From assembly GCF_900156395.1 (NCBI RefSeq), contig NZ_FTNL01000017.1, positions 1-64,000 of the forward strand: a stretch of 64,000 nt of DNA, given 5' to 3'. The notes under the pieces are model-generated. The model was given only the letters and a program-made list of their open reading frames with translations, was not told the DNA's origin and made no database searches. Positions within the stretch are counted from its first letter, which is position 1; every line of letters begins with the position of its first letter. Below, one piece after another: positions 61,537 to 64,000 of this stretch. A program made the position numbers and the translations under genes. Source of the DNA: Fluoribacter gormanii (GTDB lineage: Bacteria > Pseudomonadota > Gammaproteobacteria > Legionellales > Legionellaceae).

Positions 61537-63101
61537 GAAAGCACCACATGATTTGTCACTTTTTTAAATTCATGGTTTTGGGTGACCAAAATCAAAATCG
61601 TATTTTTTAAGTTCAGCAATGGTGTGATAAGAAGTTCACTTTTTTCGTTCTCTAATCCATCAAAAACTCTGTCAATTATGAGCAACTGAGGTTGAAGCAA
61701 GACAGCTCGTATAATCATAAGAGCAATCAGTTCGAATTGTGTAAACTCATTTTGCCAATCATAAATAATCGTTTTTAAGCCATCGGGCTGACGCATTATT
61801 TTTTCAGATAGTCCAAAGTGTTCTAATTGCTCCATAATTATTTTCAGTGGTGTATTTTTATGGTTAAGTACTAAATTGTCATAGATACTTCCGGCAAACC
61901 ACTCGGGTTTTCGCAACAATAAACTGAATTGACGAAGTGCTGATCGATGTTCTTCATTACACAAATTTTGATTCACTAAAATGGCCATGTCATATTTTTT
62001 TCCAAACCCTAAAAGCGACTCGGAAAATGTTTTGCAGCGTTCTGCATCTTGAGAATAAATAAAGAGTGGTTGCTCCAAAGCGGCAACTGCCGGACTTTTA
62101 TGTGGAAATTTAATTTCTATCGATTTCATCGGTAGAAATAGAGCATTAAGATCCATTTTAATTTCTTCTACTGATAAATTAAGTACTGTATCAATCTTAC
62201 CTTCAGAAGCAATTAAATCGTAATAATTCTCTAGAAGTACGCCAAATCGTTTAAATGCATAAATCAATGCACCAAGTACGATTTCAGCAGCCACTAACTG
62301 CCCCAAACTGAGTTGATTTTTAATAACGAGATATCCCCCTAAGCCCAGAAGGAGGCTGCTGGAAAGCGCAGAAAGCACATAAAATCCAATTTGATGTTGT
62401 ATGAGCTGTCTAAAATGAGTATTTCTTGCATGTAAAAAGGAAACTAATCGCTTATCCGATTGTAACGTAGCGTAATGGCTGCATTTGCTAAACCGAAATA
62501 GAAACCGATTGATTAAAAGCTCTTCGAGCCAGGAGCCTACCTGATGCTTTTGAGCACATTCTTCTTTTGCGCTGGCGAGTCCTTTACGATAGGGAATGAA
62601 AATAATCAAGATGATGCTTAGAATGATAAATCCATCAAAGATCAGGAATAATGGATGGTAAAATAGGAGCAGTAATAACCCAAAAAAAAGTTGAAGCCCT
62701 AAGTTAACCCCATATAGTAAAAGACTTGAAAGTGATTTCTTGATGGTTACTACTTCAAAAAAACGATTAACCAGCTCTGGCCCATTGTGTGTTGAAAAAT
62801 TATCCAAAGAGAGGTTGTTGAATTGTCTCGTGAGATTCAAACTTATCTTCACCATCAATTTTTGTTGCACTACTTCCAGAATTACCGTTTGCCATATATT
62901 TAATGCGCCTAGTGCCAGCATCAGAATCAGAACTATAAAGCTCAAGGTAACAACAGGCTGCAGTAACTTTCCAAAGGCAATCAAATTAATTAATGTCTGC
63001 GCTGCAATCGGAATACTCAAAGTTAATAGACTTGCTACCAAACTAATGAGTGCAATGGATAAGAGTGTTGGCTTATCTAAAACATCCCTGATTGAATTCA
63101 T
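61533..63101 (-). CDS. ABC exporter-like protein with degenerate ATPase domain
   Basis: A 522-residue protein. Residues 1-300 form a six-helix ABC exporter membrane domain like HlyB/PrtD. The C-terminal domain keeps the spacing of an ABC ATPase but not its residues: the P-loop reads QDAERCKTF (glycines lost), the Q-loop Gln is Arg, the LSGGQ signature is replaced by FTQFE, Walker B DE is DR (LLIIDRVFDG), and the His switch is Gln (VTQNH). It probably cannot hydrolyse ATP unaided. It follows the LysR gene and overlaps the HlyD-type gene. Confidence 0.8.
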   Translation of the reverse strand: MNSIRDVLDKPTLLSIALISLVASLLTLSIPIAAQTLINLIAFGKLLQPVVTLSFIVLILMLALGALNIWQTVILEVVQQKLMVKISLNLTRQFNNLSLDNFSTHNGPELVNRFFEVVTIKKSLSSLLLYGVNLGLQLFFGLLLLLFYHPLFLIFDGFIILSIILIIFIPYRKGLASAKEECAQKHQVGSWLEELLINRFLFRFSKCSHYATLQSDKRLVSFLHARNTHFRQLIQHQIGFYVLSALSSSLLLGLGGYLVIKNQLSLGQLVAAEIVLGALIYAFKRFGVLLENYYDLIASEGKIDTVLNLSVEEIKMDLNALFLPMKSIEIKFPHKSPAVAALEQPLFIYSQDAERCKTFSESLLGFGKKYDMAILVNQNLCNEEHRSALRQFSLLLRKPEWFAGSIYDNLVLNHKNTPLKIIMEQLEHFGLSEKIMRQPDGLKTIIYDWQNEFTQFELIALMIIRAVLLQPQLLIIDRVFDGLENEKSELLITPLLNLKNTILILVTQNHEFKKVTNHVVLS

Positions 63102-63137
63102 TTTTTCCTAATTATCCTTTTTTATTTTTCAAAGACA

Positions 63138-63989
63138 TCAATGTTTTAATTTTTTCATTATGAAATACTCAAGCGATTCAATAGCCTTGTTCTGTTTTTT
63201 CCTTTTTAATAAGGATACATGAATTTCACTCAACTTAGGTAAGAAATTCTCATCAAGGCGGTCAAGATCGCTGGGAATCATACTCCGTTGTATCGCAGTA
63301 ATTCCTAGTCCTGCGCGCACAGCAGCCATTTTCACCGCATAACTTGGGCTACTAAACACAAGACGCCAATTTAAATGATTCTTTTCTAGAGAATCAATCA
63401 CATTACCACGATAGACGCAAGGTGTTGGTGAAAGCACTAGCGGAATTGGGGTGGTTTTGTTCAGTTGAGTCAGAAGCTCTCTTTTTCCTACCCAGTCTAC
63501 TGGCTCATTCCAAACATCTACACCCTCAGCAATATGATTTATTTGATTGGTTTTAATCAAAATCAAATCAAAATCGCCTTGGTTAAAACGCTCGATTAAA
63601 TTAAGCGTGAGCTCGCATTCAACATTGAGCATCACCCGTGGATGATGTCGTGAAAACTCAACCAGTACATCTGATAAAATCATTGAAGCAAAATCCTCAG
63701 GCAGACCAAAACGAATCTCTCCATGAAGCTCGGGTGCTTTAAAACGGTCCAGTGATTCGCGATGAAGTTCATAAATCTTTTTGGCATAGCCTAAAAAAAG
63801 CTCTCCATCTGGTGTCAAAGACAACTCACGTCCTCGAAGAATTAATGGTTTTTCAATTAACTGCTCGAGTTTTGCAATTTGCTGGCTTACCGCCGATTGA
63901 GTACGCCCCACTCGAAGTGCGGCTTTTGTAAAACTCTGGGTTTCTGCTACCGCCAGGAAGCACTGCAAGGTCACTGTATCAAGACTCAT
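63138..63989 (-). CDS. LysR-family transcriptional regulator
   Basis: A 283-residue regulator with an N-terminal winged helix (about 4-62: TLQCFLAVAETQSFTKAALRVGRTQSAVSQQIAKLE) and a periplasmic-binding-like effector domain. AGGAAT precedes the ATG, 11 bp from the window edge. It is the first gene of the operon that continues 36 bp later with the ABC, HlyD and TolC genes, so it may control that pump. LysR proteins are usually divergent from their targets; here it is in line, so other targets are possible. Confidence 0.88.
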   Translation of the reverse strand: MSLDTVTLQCFLAVAETQSFTKAALRVGRTQSAVSQQIAKLEQLIEKPLILRGRELSLTPDGELFLGYAKKIYELHRESLDRFKAPELHGEIRFGLPEDFASMILSDVLVEFSRHHPRVMLNVECELTLNLIERFNQGDFDLILIKTNQINHIAEGVDVWNEPVDWVGKRELLTQLNKTTPIPLVLSPTPCVYRGNVIDSLEKNHLNWRLVFSSPSYAVKMAAVRAGLGITAIQRSMIPSDLDRLDENFLPKLSEIHVSLLKRKKQNKAIESLEYFIMKKLKH

Positions 63990-64000
63990 TAGAATTCCTA

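Noticed and set aside
62740-63111. A 123-codon plus-strand frame opposite the ABC-like gene
   Set aside because: Shadow of the coding strand of a clearly real gene; no ribosome binding site.
1-64000. CRISPR arrays, rRNA genes, complete insertion sequences, integrases or phage structural genes
   Set aside because: Looked for throughout; no regularly spaced repeats, rRNA segments, intact transposase or integrase motifs were seen.

Overview
The window is a stretch of a Legionella chromosome, most likely a non-pneumophila species. The protein at 3998-4696 is recognisably the macrophage infectivity potentiator Mip, and CsrA (12049-12243) and Pal (30483-31010) are also Legionella-like. Base composition is AT-rich, and the window carries a mevalonate pathway, a PHA synthase and several large orphan genes of the kind usually found to be Dot/Icm effectors. 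No ribosomal RNA, CRISPR array, complete insertion sequence or integrase is visible.

Layout. 0.1-2.6 kb: a small secreted protein, tRNA-Leu(CAA) and a two-gene membrane operon. 2.6-12.2 kb: conserved core with an AmpG-like permease, mip, sdaA, tilS, accA, a Sfp-type PPTase, birA and csrA, interrupted by an orphan gene (6381-7400) with a YopJ-like His-Asp-Cys arrangement. 12.7-18.7 kb: a methyltransferase, a POT peptide transporter and a divergent tripartite efflux cassette. 19.0-20.5 kb: an orphan effector-like gene. 20.6-27.5 kb: lipA, a DsbD-like thiol protein, CBS and BON proteins, phaC-cbpA-cbpM and ftsB. 27.6-29.4 kb: mevalonate kinase and diphosphomevalonate decarboxylase. 29.5-34.7 kb: cpoB-pal and a MlaFED-type lipid transport operon. 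34.8-35.9 kb: a coiled-coil orphan. 36.3-38.6 kb: HMG-CoA reductase and phosphomevalonate kinase, preceded by what looks like the stub of a deleted type 2 IPP isomerase gene.

The accessory region starts at a tRNA cluster (two identical tRNA-Lys, one tRNA-Arg). The 3' half of tRNA-Arg plus its downstream flank is repeated about 3.8 kb further on (42730-42822), bracketing a large orphan with a methyltransferase domain and a broken ParE toxin. Next to it lie an ISL3-like transposase scrap, a large orphan with a PI-kinase-like catalytic loop, a decayed zone and a small membrane protein.

47.2-59.0 kb is a coherent stress and lipid-modification block: FAD oxidoreductase, DUF1365, a CFA-synthase-like methyltransferase, DUF2878, DUF1295, DUF2177, fatty-acid desaturase, a DUF6482-like protein, CioAB-type bd oxidase, an SDR without the catalytic Tyr, an FeS-type photolyase (all four cluster cysteines present) and TspO. 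In other proteobacteria such gene sets belong to light or singlet-oxygen responses and to methylated or furan fatty-acid synthesis. That assignment here is inference. The window ends with a LysR-ABC-HlyD-TolC operon in which the ABC protein has lost essentially every ATPase motif.

The best candidates for new biology are the YopJ-like and kinase-like orphans, the tRNA-Arg-flanked segment, the light/lipid block, the pseudo-ATPase exporter, the isomerase stub and an apparent AUU start of tilS. All function calls come from reading the sequence and remembered family features; no search was run.
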